Assembly: GCA_900756545.1 (NCBI GenBank)
Contig: CAAEKO010000031.1
Span: forward strand, 1-64,000
Source of the DNA: Clostridia bacterium
Lineage (GTDB): Bacteria > Bacillota > Clostridia > UBA1381
DNA: 64,000 nt
Direction of reading: 5' to 3'
Within the stretch, counting starts at the first letter, position 1. Each line of letters opens with the position of its first letter. The position numbers and the translations under genes are program-made. The notes under the pieces are model-generated. The model searched no databases and was not told the origin of the DNA. It saw only the letters and a program-made list of their open reading frames with translations. Below, one piece after another: positions 40,801-49,505 of this stretch.

Positions 40801-41219
40801 TAAGATATTTATAAAATACTTTTCTTAAACCGTAAAACTCGCCTATCCAATATAAACATACATACTACCTCAAAATCGGGTTTTCCATTGCTCGCATACC
40901 AATTTTTTATAAAATTATCATTTCATTTGGTAATTCTTCTATTCTTCCCGTAATAGTAACGGAAAGAAAAACATTATGCAACAAACGGATAAATTTCATC
41001 TGGATAATAAATAGAGGACACATAATTCTCTTTCAAAAAAGGGTTTGGGAATACCCAAGAATTAAAATCAATTTTGGGCAAGTGTAGCTACACTCGCTTT
41101 GCTTGCTGTTCTTCAAAAACGGCAGGCAGGGCAAAATTGATTTTTCGTGAATGGGTACTCATTTGCTGTGCTTGCTATTCTCAGAAATTACGTTTTTACA
41201 AAGAAAGGACGGGATAAAA
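40801..41219. other. Intergenic region between blaI and the TnpW-like gene
   Basis: About 420 bases without a convincing gene. It contains a nested inverted-repeat structure at 41064-41144 and loosely repeated tracts of the type CTTTGCTTGCTGTTCTTC and TGTGCTTGCTATTCTC. It probably carries the promoter of the recombinase operon or an element end. Confidence 0.5.
41064..41144. repeat. Nested inverted repeats upstream of the recombinase operon
   Basis: AAAATCAATTTTG (41064-41076) faces CAAAATTGATTTT (41132-41144) over 55 bases; inside lies the perfect palindrome GTGTAGCTACAC (41082-41093). The outer arm shares AAAATCAATT with the hairpin at 38330-38365. Confidence 0.6.
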
Positions 41220-41417
41220 TTGGATAAGGAAAACAAGGTTAAAATATCTGCATTTCATGCGATAGATAATGAGCTTCCAACGGTTACGGTTTCTTTTGAA
41301 GATTGCGGTACAACATATACCTTTAACGGGATTTACTGTGGCAGCAGAGCGGTATCTGCAAAATTGCTGAACCTAATGGAACAGGAAGAAAATCAACCGA
41401 AAGGGGCTGACAAGTAA
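41220..41417 (+). CDS. TnpW-like transposon-encoded small protein
   Basis: 65 residues from TTG 41220 (GAAAGGACGGG upstream); the longer frame starting at 41151 runs through the repeat region and lacks a site. Core: ELPTVTVSFEDCGTTYTFNG, then SRAVSAKLLNLMEQEEN. The size, beta-hairpin followed by a K-L-L-x-L-M helix, and position directly ahead of a large serine recombinase match TnpW-type proteins of clostridial transposons. The function is not known. Confidence 0.65.
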   Translation: MDKENKVKISAFHAIDNELPTVTVSFEDCGTTYTFNGIYCGSRAVSAKLLNLMEQEENQPKGADK

Positions 41418-41490
41418 GGATATGCGTGGTAAAATAGATGTGAGCAATTCTGTTTTAACAGACTGTCTGAATGAAAAGGAGGAGCAGAAA

Positions 41491-43122
41491 GTGAGCAGAC
41501 AGTCAGAAAAAATCACGGCGTTATATTGTCGTCTGAGCCGTGATGATGAACTTGCAGGCGACAGCAACAGTATTGTAAATCAAAAAAATATTTTAAGTAA
41601 ATACGCAAAAGACAACGGCTTTCGGAACACACGTTTTTTCATTGACGACGGTGTGTCAGGTACGACCTTTGAGCGCGAGGGTTTTAAGGCAATGCTTGCA
41701 GAGATTGAGAATGGAACTGTAGACACGGTGATCGTAAAAGATATGAGCCGTTTCGGCAGAGATTATCTCAAGGTTGGGTTCTACACCGAGGTATTATTTG
41801 TTGAAAAGAATGTAAGGTTTATTGCAATTAACAACTGCATAGACAGCGTAAGCCAGACAGACAGTGATTTTACGCCATTCTTAAATATCATGAATGAATT
41901 TTACGCACGTGACACCTCACAGAAGATTAAGGCAGTGTTGAAAGCAAAGGGCGAATCGGGCAGATATTTGGCGACCATACCTCCGTACGGATATATGAAA
42001 AATCCCGATGACAAAAGGCAATGGATTGTAGATGAACCTGCAGCGCAAATTGTGAAGAGGATTTTTCAACTCTGCTTAGAGGGCTACGGGCCTACTCAAA
42101 TTGCAAGACTGCTTGAAAAGGACAAAATTCTAAAGCCAAGCGCATATTGGGAGCAGAGGGACGGCAAGGTTCATAAATCCGAAAAGATTTATAACTGGAA
42201 CGGTGACTCCATATCTTACATTTTGGAACGCAAAGAGTATCTGGGACACATGGTGAATTTCAAAACCACAAAGAAATCCTACAAAACCAAGCATAAAATA
42301 TGGAATCCGGAAGAAAAGCGGATTGTGTTTGAAAACACCCACGAACCAATTATCGACCTTGATATTTGGGAACGGGTACAGGAGCTTCGCAAGAACAAAC
42401 GCCGTCCTGCAAAAACAGGCAAAAGCAATATGTTTGCAGGTATCGCTTACTGTGCAGACTGCAAAAGTAAAATGTATTATTGCACAAGTCAGTATTTTGA
42501 AAGCAGACAGGATTATTTTGTCTGTTCAGGCGCAAATAAGGGAAAAGACATTTGTGGTTCCAAGCATTATATCCGTGCGGTTGTACTTGAAAAAGGTGTG
42601 CTTGCACACTTGAAATATGTGATTGGCTATGTTGCGGCTCTTGAACAGCAATTCCGTGAAGCTATGGGAGAAAAGCATAAATCAGATGTCAAAAAGAATT
42701 TGGCGGCAAAAAAGAAACTGCTTGCCAAAGCAGAAAACCGCATTGCAGAATTGGACAGGTTTTTCAAGTGTATTTATGAGGATAAAAGCAAGGGCGTTTT
42801 ATCGGAAAACCGTTTTCAAATGCTCTCAGACAATTACGAAAAAGAACAGGAAGAATTGCAGGAACAGGTTGAAAATTTAGCGGCAGAAATTACCGAAACA
42901 GAAGAACAATCCGGCAATCTGGAACGGTTTATCGCAAAGGTGCATAAGTATTTGGATTTGCAGGAGTTGACGCCGGCAATCTTGAATGATTTGGTAAAGT
43001 GCGTGTATGTCCACGCACCGCAGATGGTTGACGGAAAACGGACGCAGAAGATTGAAATTTGCTATGATTTAGTTGGAATTTTGCCAAAAGCATTGTTTCA
43101 GAGAAATGAGGAAACGGCATAA
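41491..43122 (+). CDS. Large serine recombinase (TnpX-like)
   Basis: 543 residues from GTG 41491 (GGAGGAG six bases upstream; the frame is open from 41422). Resolvase domain with the catalytic Ser in ITALYCRLSRDDELAGDSNS and the Arg block KDMSRFGRDYLKVG. The recombinase domain begins near IPPYGYMKNPDDKRQWIV, the zinc ribbon is CADCKSKMYYC...CSGANKGKDIC, and a coiled coil with a DUF4368-like C-terminus ends the protein. Such enzymes excise and insert transposons or mobilisable elements without needing a tRNA target. No motif is missing. Confidence 0.93.
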   Translation: MSRQSEKITALYCRLSRDDELAGDSNSIVNQKNILSKYAKDNGFRNTRFFIDDGVSGTTFEREGFKAMLAEIENGTVDTVIVKDMSRFGRDYLKVGFYTEVLFVEKNVRFIAINNCIDSVSQTDSDFTPFLNIMNEFYARDTSQKIKAVLKAKGESGRYLATIPPYGYMKNPDDKRQWIVDEPAAQIVKRIFQLCLEGYGPTQIARLLEKDKILKPSAYWEQRDGKVHKSEKIYNWNGDSISYILERKEYLGHMVNFKTTKKSYKTKHKIWNPEEKRIVFENTHEPIIDLDIWERVQELRKNKRRPAKTGKSNMFAGIAYCADCKSKMYYCTSQYFESRQDYFVCSGANKGKDICGSKHYIRAVVLEKGVLAHLKYVIGYVAALEQQFREAMGEKHKSDVKKNLAAKKKLLAKAENRIAELDRFFKCIYEDKSKGVLSENRFQMLSDNYEKEQEELQEQVENLAAEITETEEQSGNLERFIAKVHKYLDLQELTPAILNDLVKCVYVHAPQMVDGKRTQKIEICYDLVGILPKALFQRNEETA

Positions 43123-43138
43123 AAAACTATGCCGTTTC
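43111..43138 (+). terminator. Hairpin after the serine recombinase
   Basis: GAAACGGCAT, 8-base loop, ATGCCGTTTC: a perfect 10-bp stem overlapping the stop codon. There is no T-run, so termination is uncertain. Confidence 0.5.
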
Positions 43139-43154
43139 TCAAAAACATAAAAGC

Positions 43155-43187
43155 TACGGTTTTACTACGGACACGCTTTGCTCCGAC
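43155..43187 (-). repeat. Recombination-site-like sequence, right (inverted) copy
   Basis: Minus strand GTCGGAGCAAAG (43187-43176), then TAAAACCGTA (43164-43155). It matches the blocks after tRNA-Ser at 36072-36114 in inverted orientation and lies five bases past the tyrosine integrase stop. Confidence 0.45.
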
Positions 43188-43192
43188 TTTTT

Positions 43193-44490
43193 CTATATAT
43201 TTACCAATCCCGAAATTGTACTAAGCGATGTTTTCTTAGAGCTTGCATCTACGTGTGAATAAATATTGGCCGTCGTGGAAAAATCACTGTGACCGAGCCA
43301 CACCTGAATGTCTTTCAGACTAACACCATTCTGCTTGCTGTTATTCAGCAAAAGCGATGCGCAGGTATGCCTTAAATCATGGAAACGTATCTGCCTGAGT
43401 CCGTTAACTTCAAGCATATGCTTAAACGCCGATGTGATGTAATCAGGCGTAATCAGAAGCCCCAACTCATCCACCATCACGTAATCAAGCCATTCTTTTG
43501 AATAGGAACGCTTGAATTTCTTTTGATACATTTCCTGCTTTGTCTTATGTTCCAGCAGCCGCGCTTTCACATCTTCATCAAGCGGCAATGCACGGGTGCT
43601 TGACTTTGTTTTGCCTCTGTCCTTTGGAATGATTTTCTTCACTGCGTCGACTCTCGGTGTTGTAATGGTATGATTGATAAAAATAATGTTATTCTCAAAA
43701 TCAATCGCCGACCACCTGAGACCGACAATTTCACTCCTGCGCAAACCGTAAACGCCGCCGAAAATAACCGGAAGTTCTAACTTGGTACCCTTTGTGAGTT
43801 CAATAATTTTATTCAGCTCGGAGACCTGATAAAACTTGCCCATAAAATGATTCTTTTCAGGCTTTTCTACTTCTTCAATAAGATTTTCTTTAATATATCC
43901 CATCTTTCTTGCATAGCATAAGGCAAGCCGTATGATTGCGTGATAATGAATGACCGTGTTCGCTTTCACCCTTTGAAGCTGAACATCGTAAAAATCCTGA
44001 ATATCCTTTGCAGTCAGCTTTTCAAGGGTTATCTTCTTTTCGCGGAAATACGGTCCTATGGGATTTTTTACATTGCCTGCATAGGATGAATATGTAGTAT
44101 CCTCAATTCCGCGCTTTCTCGCTACGGGCAAATATTTTACCAAATAATCTGCAAACAGCATATTGGAAACCTGTTCCTTGCTTAAGTCTGAAAGAGATAC
44201 TTTCTCAAGCAGTTCTGCTGGTATTACGGAGTCTGCATTAAAGACTTCTTTTCCACCATTTCGCCATCGGACACATTCTGAAGATACAAATCCTCTAAAG
44301 GAATTTCAAAATTTTCAAGTATCTCTTTTGCCATCGCTTCAGCTTTTTTCTTATTCCCTTTAACCGGCAGCTTTGTGGCAAAGCTTTTATCCCGCCTTTT
44401 GCCTGCAATATTGGTATAAACCAGCGTTACATAATAATATCCTTTTTTCTCCCGGATATATGATTTTACTTCTATTCCGTGTTTTTCCAT
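43193..44490 (-). pseudogene. int: Tn916-type tyrosine integrase, frameshifted
   Basis: Two overlapping frames make one integrase. The first (from ATG 44490, GGAGG upstream, 88 residues) is the N-terminal arm-binding domain (KSYIREKKGYYYVTLVYTN). The second continues as FNADSVIPAELLEKVSLSDL into the core-binding and catalytic domains. The catalytic set is present: Arg in GGVYGLRRSEIVGLRW, HxxR in RFHDLRHTCA, His in WLGHSDFSTT, Tyr in NIYSHVD. A -1-type shift is needed at about 44240-44250, and I see no good slippery heptamer. The C-terminal 322 residues could still be made from ATG 44161 but would lack the arm domain. Confidence 0.85.
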
Positions 44491-44592
44491 TAAAATTTTT
44501 ACCTCCTATCCCGGAACAGATTAAACACCTACCATTGATATTTTTATTATATCACTTTGAAATGTTTTCCGTCAATAATTTCAATTTCTTCT

Positions 44593-44805
44593 TTAGGATA
44601 TGTCAAGAAGATAATCAGTTACATACGATTTAACGATTCTGTATTCTCTGCCAACCTTAATACTTTTAATCTTTCCCTCCTTTAACAGCTTATATCCGGT
44701 GTTGGTACTGATGCCCCCAAGAGCCTCGCACATTTGTCCTATATTCATAACATCCGGATATTTACGCAATAGTTTGTTGTAAGATTTAGGTCTTCTTACT
44801 GCCAT
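44593..44805 (-). CDS. Excisionase-type HTH DNA-binding protein
   Basis: 70 residues from ATG 44805 (GAGGAGG eight bases upstream). MAVRRPKSYNKLLRKYPDVM, then NIGQMCEALGGISTNTGYKL with LLKEGKIKSIKVGREYRIVK, is an MerR-like excisionase (HTH_17) fold. It sits about 100 bases before the integrase in the same direction, the usual xis-int order. Confidence 0.85.
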   Translation of the reverse strand: MAVRRPKSYNKLLRKYPDVMNIGQMCEALGGISTNTGYKLLKEGKIKSIKVGREYRIVKSYVTDYLLDIS

Positions 44806-44863
44806 TATCACTACCTCCTCAAATTATGTATCTAATGTGTATTATATTATTGGTTTCATACAG

Positions 44864-44907
44864 ATAATAACATACCTCTTGACTTTTGTCAATAGTTTGT
44901 ATATAAT
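44864..44907. promoter_or_regulatory. Back-to-back overlapping promoters (xis-int leftward, DUF6076 rightward)
   Basis: Rightward: TTGACT (44879-44884), 17, TATAAT (44902-44907). Leftward: TTGACA (44892-44887), 17, TATTAT (44869-44864). The two -35 boxes form the palindrome TTGAC-TTTT-GTCAA, so only one polymerase can bind at a time. Confidence 0.7.
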
Positions 44908-44949
44908 ATTTTTGAAAATATTTATTTATTACACAAAGGAGATATAAAG

Positions 44950-46047
44950 ATGCAACCTTTTTATGCTATATATAACAAAGGGACTACTTTTCAATATGCT
45001 TTTAATAACCACAATCTTCACCCCTATTATATCGGTGCCGAATTTCCTATCGGTCAGCATCTGATTGCCGCTGTAAATATCACACGAGCTGAAGCAGACG
45101 AGCTTTTCAACGAACTTATTAAATCATATATAAACCATCTTAACATTCATACAAAAGAAAGCTTTGAAAAGTACGAAAATGCATTATTTAATATAGATGA
45201 ATATTGTATTTATTTACGTGGAATAGTTCATACACTGCTTACAATGATTGCAGAAATTCATCCACGATACAAATTAAGCTCTTTAACAAAGTTTATAGAA
45301 TACTTCACAAACAATGAAATAACTCAACTTTCAACTGTTATTACAAAGATAAATAACAATCCGGAACAAACAGAAGTCAAATTATATTTATGGACTCTAT
45401 GTACGAAAATTTTGCTTGATGAGTTTTTAGATGACATTGAAATTTTAAAAGGTGATATTTATTATATTTGTAATGACTCCGATGGTTATCGAGGATTATC
45501 GAGATTAAATGCACTGGACAACAGGAGAAAATTGTTTTATTTGAACTTAACCTTCAAGACAAGTCTTGCCAAAAGCATCGGAGAAGCAGAAAATTCAAAG
45601 ATATTATCAACCGGTCCTTTAGGAAATGATGATATAATTCATTCTGTATTTACAGATACAATCTTAGAGGCTATGTATTATGATTTGTTTACTGTATTAG
45701 AAAATAACATGCCGATTAAAATTTGCAAAAACTGCAACACACCGTTTATCCCTAAAGGCAGATCCGACTCTCTTTATTGTGACAGAATTATGCCGGGCTT
45801 TAAGGATAAATGCTCAAATATCGGCGCTCTCATTACGTATAAGAACAACCTATCTGACATCGAGGCTGAGTTCTATGCCGCCCGCAGACGGTACAATACC
45901 AGGGTCAGCCGCAATCCTCTTTTAAAAACAGAATTTGAAGTCTGGAAAATCAAAGCAAGAGAAAAACTCACCGCTTACAGAAACAACGAAATCTCTGCCG
46001 ATGAGTTCAAAAAATGGTTTATGGACGATGATTGGACCAGAATTTAA
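44950..46047 (+). CDS. DUF6076-like protein with a C-terminal zinc finger
   Basis: 365 residues, ATG preceded by AAAGGAG. It is mostly helical for 250 residues and then has a zinc finger of the CxxC...C...C type (KICKNCNTPFIPKGRSDSLY, then CDRIMPGFKDKCSN), followed by a charged helical tail. This matches the DUF6076 proteins often carried next to integrases in Firmicute elements. The role is unknown; the CGNR-like finger suggests nucleic-acid binding. It is transcribed away from xis-int from an overlapping promoter. Confidence 0.78.
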   Translation: MQPFYAIYNKGTTFQYAFNNHNLHPYYIGAEFPIGQHLIAAVNITRAEADELFNELIKSYINHLNIHTKESFEKYENALFNIDEYCIYLRGIVHTLLTMIAEIHPRYKLSSLTKFIEYFTNNEITQLSTVITKINNNPEQTEVKLYLWTLCTKILLDEFLDDIEILKGDIYYICNDSDGYRGLSRLNALDNRRKLFYLNLTFKTSLAKSIGEAENSKILSTGPLGNDDIIHSVFTDTILEAMYYDLFTVLENNMPIKICKNCNTPFIPKGRSDSLYCDRIMPGFKDKCSNIGALITYKNNLSDIEAEFYAARRRYNTRVSRNPLLKTEFEVWKIKAREKLTAYRNNEISADEFKKWFMDDDWTRI

Positions 46048-46402
46048 AACGCCGGACACACTCATACAAGCTTACACAAAACCTATGTATAACTTCGTCA
46101 TTTTGTATAAGAATATTGCCCCAAAATGGAGAAAAACCCAAAAAAAGGGTATTTTCTTTTTTGAGAGACTAACGGGAAACTAACGCAAATTCAGAGAGAC
46201 GGGTGAACTTTAGGTCTCAGGCAGACCTCCCTTGCCATGCCGAAAAATCCGTGCTATATTACCGTAAAGGCAGGAAAGACAAAATATGGCTGTTCCTGCC
46301 CATAAAACAGAATATTTTATCATAGAAAATTCTAATTTACAGAAAAAGGCTAACTGCCTATTCTACTGTATGTAACAGTTACCGATTAATACCTTCGTCC
46401 AC
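46048..46402. other. Intergenic region after the DUF6076 gene
   Basis: No gene recognised. It holds a weak ACCC-A7-GGGT hairpin followed by T-rich sequence (about 46134-46160), a possible DUF6076 terminator, and an inverted pair GGCAGGAA/TTCCTGCC (about 46270-46301). Confidence 0.5.
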
Positions 46403-47068
46403 TTAAACGCTTCTGAACCCTCTTCCAAGAATTTCACTGCTGGTCGTAATAATTACAAAAGCATGCGAATCCATCTCTTTGATATGAGTACGAAGCCTCA
46501 TTGCCTCCAGTCTGCTGCATACTGTATGAATCATACTCGAGCTGCTGCCGGTATAACCGCCGTGCGCATCACTGACGGTCACGCCGCGGTGTAAAGTCTC
46601 CATAATATATTGTGCTATGTTCTCTCCCTGCGAGGTAATCACAACAAAATATTTACAGCTGCTTAAACTGTCAATTACAGAATCGACTACAAACGCTTTC
46701 ATGAAAAGTCCCAGCAGAGAAAACAAGCCCGTCCGAACGTCAAATACCGCAAAGGAACATGAAGCTATCACACAATCTACGCACAGCAAGGCTTTTCCGA
46801 CCTTCATGCGGGTGTAGCGTTTTAAAATCAGTGCCAAAATATCCGTACCGCCCGCGGACGCACGGCAATGAAACATCAGCGCTGAGCCACTCGCCGTCAG
46901 CATAATCGCATATACCAGTTCCAAAAACGGCTGTGCCGTAATCGGTGCGGTCAGGTTAACAAAACACTCCAGCAAATACGTCAGTAAGGAGAACATAATA
47001 CTGCAACACACCGTTTTAATACCCGTAGACTTTCCCAGAACAAGAAACCCGAGAAGCAAAAGAAACAT
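46403..47068 (-). pseudogene. 5'-truncated YitT-family membrane protein
   Basis: The visible 221 residues hold the last part of a YitT (DUF161) membrane domain (ASAGGTDILALILKRYTRMK, the family's G-G-x-D block) and a full C-terminal DUF2179 domain (VITSQGENIAQYIMETLHRG). The first two membrane helices are missing. Upstream sequence switches abruptly to an IS1182 transposase start, near 47070-47090. The remaining frame starts at an ATG inside a helix, so it is very likely inactive. Confidence 0.75.
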
Positions 47069-47074
47069 ATTGCT

Positions 47075-47208
47075 GCCAGTTCATAAATGAACTCAAAATC
47101 TACAAGCTTGTCTATTTGTTTCAATAAATGGTTTTCCGGTACCAACTCATTTATGTCTATTATGTCTATGAAAAGCACCTGCATTTGCCAGCTGTTTTCC
47201 CTCATCAT
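47075..47208 (-). mobile_element. IS1182-family transposase, N-terminal remnant
   Basis: From ATG 47208 (AAGGAGG eight bases upstream): MMRENSWQMQVLFIDIIDIN, then ELVPENHLLKQIDKLVDFEF and IYEL, the standard start of IS1182 transposases. After IYEL the match ends and YitT sequence begins. Only about 45 codons of the roughly 450 remain. Confidence 0.75.
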
Positions 47209-47320
47209 TACAACTGCCTCCTTACGGTTCTTTTTTACCATAAAAAGGCGGTTGCGTTTACTTTATTAACAGGTTCAATCCGGGGTACACCCTAATTTCG
47301 ACCACACAATCTTTGAATAC

Positions 47321-47519
47321 TCACTCCTGATTTTTTGCTATTGTGTTATACACATTTGAAAATGTCCAGAAAGCCCTTTCTGAAACCATACGCTTTTTTC
47401 ATCGCCGTAAAATTTCCTTTTTCACCCAGGCATGTAAAAATGTCACCGTTTTGGCTATCAATCGCATTGTCAAGCCAAAATTATAAAACATCGTTTTTTA
47501 AATAACTTTTGTAATCCAT
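47321..47519 (-). pseudogene. N-acylglucosamine 2-epimerase-family remnant
   Basis: From ATG 47519, preceded by AAAGGAG: MDYKSYLKNDVL, stop, FWLDNAIDSQNGDIFTCLGE, then after a shift WTFSNVYNTIAKNQE. This is the N-terminus of AGE-family sugar epimerases (consensus FWL-N-ID-GG-FTC-D). It carries an in-frame stop and at least one frameshift and ends at 47321. Confidence 0.65.
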
Positions 47520-47532
47520 TTACATCGCTCCT

Positions 47533-47635
47533 TTACGCAAATTCCACATCGGGTCTTAAGGCTGTTTCGCACAAAATATCCTCAAGAACTTTCGCATTAT
47601 ATCTAATATCGGTGATAGATATATTTTTGTGCCAT
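47533..47635 (-). pseudogene. 3' end of an unidentified gene upstream of the epimerase remnant
   Basis: Reads ITDIRYNAKVLEDILCETAL, then RPDVEFA and TAA at 47535-47533, ending 14 bases before the epimerase start. Its 5' part was replaced by the IS3 sequence. I do not recognise the family. Confidence 0.4.
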
Positions 47636-47639
47636 GTAA

Positions 47640-48001
47640 GGAGAATTCTGTGATATCAGTCGTCCATTTTTGATTTGGTGTTGACGCAGTAAAATCTCTT
47701 TTTATGATATTAGAAACTATTTTCCCGATGTCACCCTTGTATGAACGATATTTTTTATTCTAACCATGTATTTTAAACTTAAACACTTCATTAATTCTTG
47801 CACCGTCTTATGGTTTATTATGACTCCGCGGTTGCGCAATTCCATAGTAATCCTTCTGTATCCGTATCTTCCTTGATTTTCATGATAAATTGTTGTAATC
47901 ATTGTTTTGATTTCTGCATATTTATCTGTTCTTTGTAATTTATTCAACCAGTAATAATATGTACTTCGAGCAATTCCTACCGTCTTTAACAAAGCTGTCA
48001 A
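47640..48001 (-). pseudogene. IS3-family OrfB (transposase catalytic part), broken
   Basis: The first frame reads DLTALLKTVGIARSTYYYWL (HTH_21 start) and the YGYRRITMELRNRG block, then slips near 47745 into KYRSYKGDIGKIVSN, RDFTASTPNQKWTTDITEFS and YLSPILDI, which holds the first catalytic Asp. The remaining two catalytic residues are deleted. Confidence 0.82.
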
Positions 48002-48038
48002 ATCATATTTTTGCCTTAATTCTGTTATGACAGCTATT

Positions 48039-48560
48039 TTATCGTTTTTTTTGAGAGTTTTCCCTCTTTTGAATTAAGGCATTCAATTTTTTTAAGTATT
48101 CATTCTCCATATGTAATTGTTTGTTTTCTTCAATTAATTTTTGATTTTCCAATGCCAACGAAGAGTTTTTGTTCTTTTTCCTTTCTGTGGCGGACAAGGT
48201 CTTATTTTTATTATCATTCATAAATGCATTTGCACCTTCTTCACGATATTTTCTGTCCCATCGTGATATTGTCACCACATCTAAACAGAATATGGCAGCA
48301 GTTTGAGTACACGATAAGCCATGTTCATGCTTATATTGTATAACATTCAACCTATATTGTCCATCTATTTCTTTTTGATGCCCTTCTGTATTTCTGCTTT
48401 CTAAACCTCTTTCACCATGAATTTTATATGCATTTACCCACTTTTCAATTGAAGTAGTAGAAATCTTAAATTTTTTAGCTGTTTCTCTATGAGAGTGTCC
48501 GGATAAAACAAATTTTACTACTTCCAACTTTAGTTCCTTGCTGTATAGTTCTTTACCCAT
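48039..48560 (-). CDS. IS3-family OrfA (helix-turn-helix transposase subunit)
   Basis: 173 residues from ATG 48560 (GGAGG upstream inside the IS). Two HTH units: VVKFVLSGHSHRETAKKFKI and GLSCTQTAAIFCLDVVTISR, then a leucine-zipper-like coiled coil (LENQKLIEENKQLHMENEYL). In IS150-like elements OrfA binds the ends and OrfAB is made by frameshifting on an A-run; here the C-terminus ends in a run of eight A and OrfB lies in the +1 frame. Intact by itself but without a functional partner. Confidence 0.88.
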   Translation of the reverse strand: MGKELYSKELKLEVVKFVLSGHSHRETAKKFKISTTSIEKWVNAYKIHGERGLESRNTEGHQKEIDGQYRLNVIQYKHEHGLSCTQTAAIFCLDVVTISRWDRKYREEGANAFMNDNKNKTLSATERKKNKNSSLALENQKLIEENKQLHMENEYLKKLNALIQKRENSQKKR

Positions 48561-48617
48561 AAAAATTGCACCTCCAAAACTTGAACTCATTTTGTCCAAC
48601 TTTTGGGGTGCAGTTCA

Positions 48618-49252
48618 TATAGAAATTGCCCTTGATGACCGTTCAAATAAAAAACTCCGCAATCCTGACAATATGCTTAAATACGTAAAGGAAAGAATAA
48701 CGGATAAAGAAACCTATTATATCATTTTAGACGAGGTACAGCTTTTAGATGAATTTGAAGATGCGCTTAACAGGTTTCTCCATATACGAATCGCTGATGT
48801 TTACGTTACGGGCAGTAATTCCAAGTTTTTATCCTCAGGCTTAATTACGGAGTTTCGCGGACGCGGTGATGAAATTCACATTTATCCGTTAAGCTTTACG
48901 GAGTTTGCTTCAGTCTATAAAGGAACATTTGCCGAAGCATGGGATGACTATTTCATTACGGAGGTATGCCGCTTATTTTATCACGAGTTACAACTGATGA
49001 TAAAGCGAAATACCTTTCTTCTCTGTTTAACAAGGTGTATCTGTCGGATATTAATGAACGCCACAATGTCAAAAACAGAAACGAGCTTGTTATAATCTTG
49101 GCATCGGCGGTAGGCTCTCTGACTAACCCATTGAAACTGTCAAAGACATTTAAGAGTATGAAAACAAAAACAGTGATAAGACGATTAAAAAATATATTGA
49201 TTATTTTGAAGATGTGGGACTGAGGAATGCCCGTCTGAATTTTAGACAGTAG
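48618..49252 (+). pseudogene. DUF4143-type AAA ATPase remnant
   Basis: Begins exactly at the IS3 end with IEIALDDRSNKKLRNPDNML, followed by the Walker B block YYIILDEVQLLDEFEDALNR and the ITGSN-like sensor DVYVTGSNSKFLSSGLITEF. Frames shift near 48965 (to GGMPLILSRVTTDDKAKYLS) and near 49155 (to the KNSDKTIKKYIDYFEDVGL region). The P-loop end was removed by the IS and the last part ends at TAG 49252. Members of this family occur as orphan ATP-binding proteins near toxin-like genes; the function is not established. Confidence 0.78.
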
Positions 49253-49261
49253 GAGGAAAAC

Positions 49262-49447
49262 CACATTTTGGTTGATAAACATGACGCTCCTCACTTTGCC
49301 GTCGACAATCAAATCCTTCAATTTCATAAACAGCGGCGTGTACCGCAGCACATGGCAGACGACAATCTTGACCTCCGCCGCGTCCGCGCACCGATTAAGA
49401 TAACGCGCAATTTTTGCATGTACGATTCCTCCTTCATATGTTTTCAT
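49262..49447 (-). pseudogene. Gfo/Idh/MocA-type oxidoreductase fragment
   Basis: About 60 codons resembling the middle of the family: AEVKIVVCHVLRYTPLFMKL, then KDLIVDGKVRSVMFINQN (relatives have the conserved CHVLRYTPF and G-x-I-G block). Neither the NAD-binding N-terminus nor the C-terminal domain is present. Confidence 0.65.
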
Positions 49448-49505
49448 TGTATTTTAAACCTGTCATTCGACATTTTATATCTACCATGTGCTGCTACAAT
49501 ATGCG

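Larger units (their letters stand above)
47640..48617 (-). mobile_element. Truncated IS3-family (IS150-like) insertion sequence
   Basis: The right end is intact: minus strand TGAACTGCACCCCAAAAGTT from 48617 is the IS150-type terminal repeat. It contains orfA (intact) and orfB (N-terminal half only, frameshifted near 47745). The other terminal repeat and the catalytic DDE region after the first Asp are missing, so the element cannot move by itself. Confidence 0.85.

Noticed and set aside
44224..44260. Programmed -1 frameshift in the integrase
   Set aside because: No X-XXY-YYZ heptamer in the zero frame (GTG GAA AAG AAG TCT) and no following pseudoknot that I can see; a plain indel is more likely.
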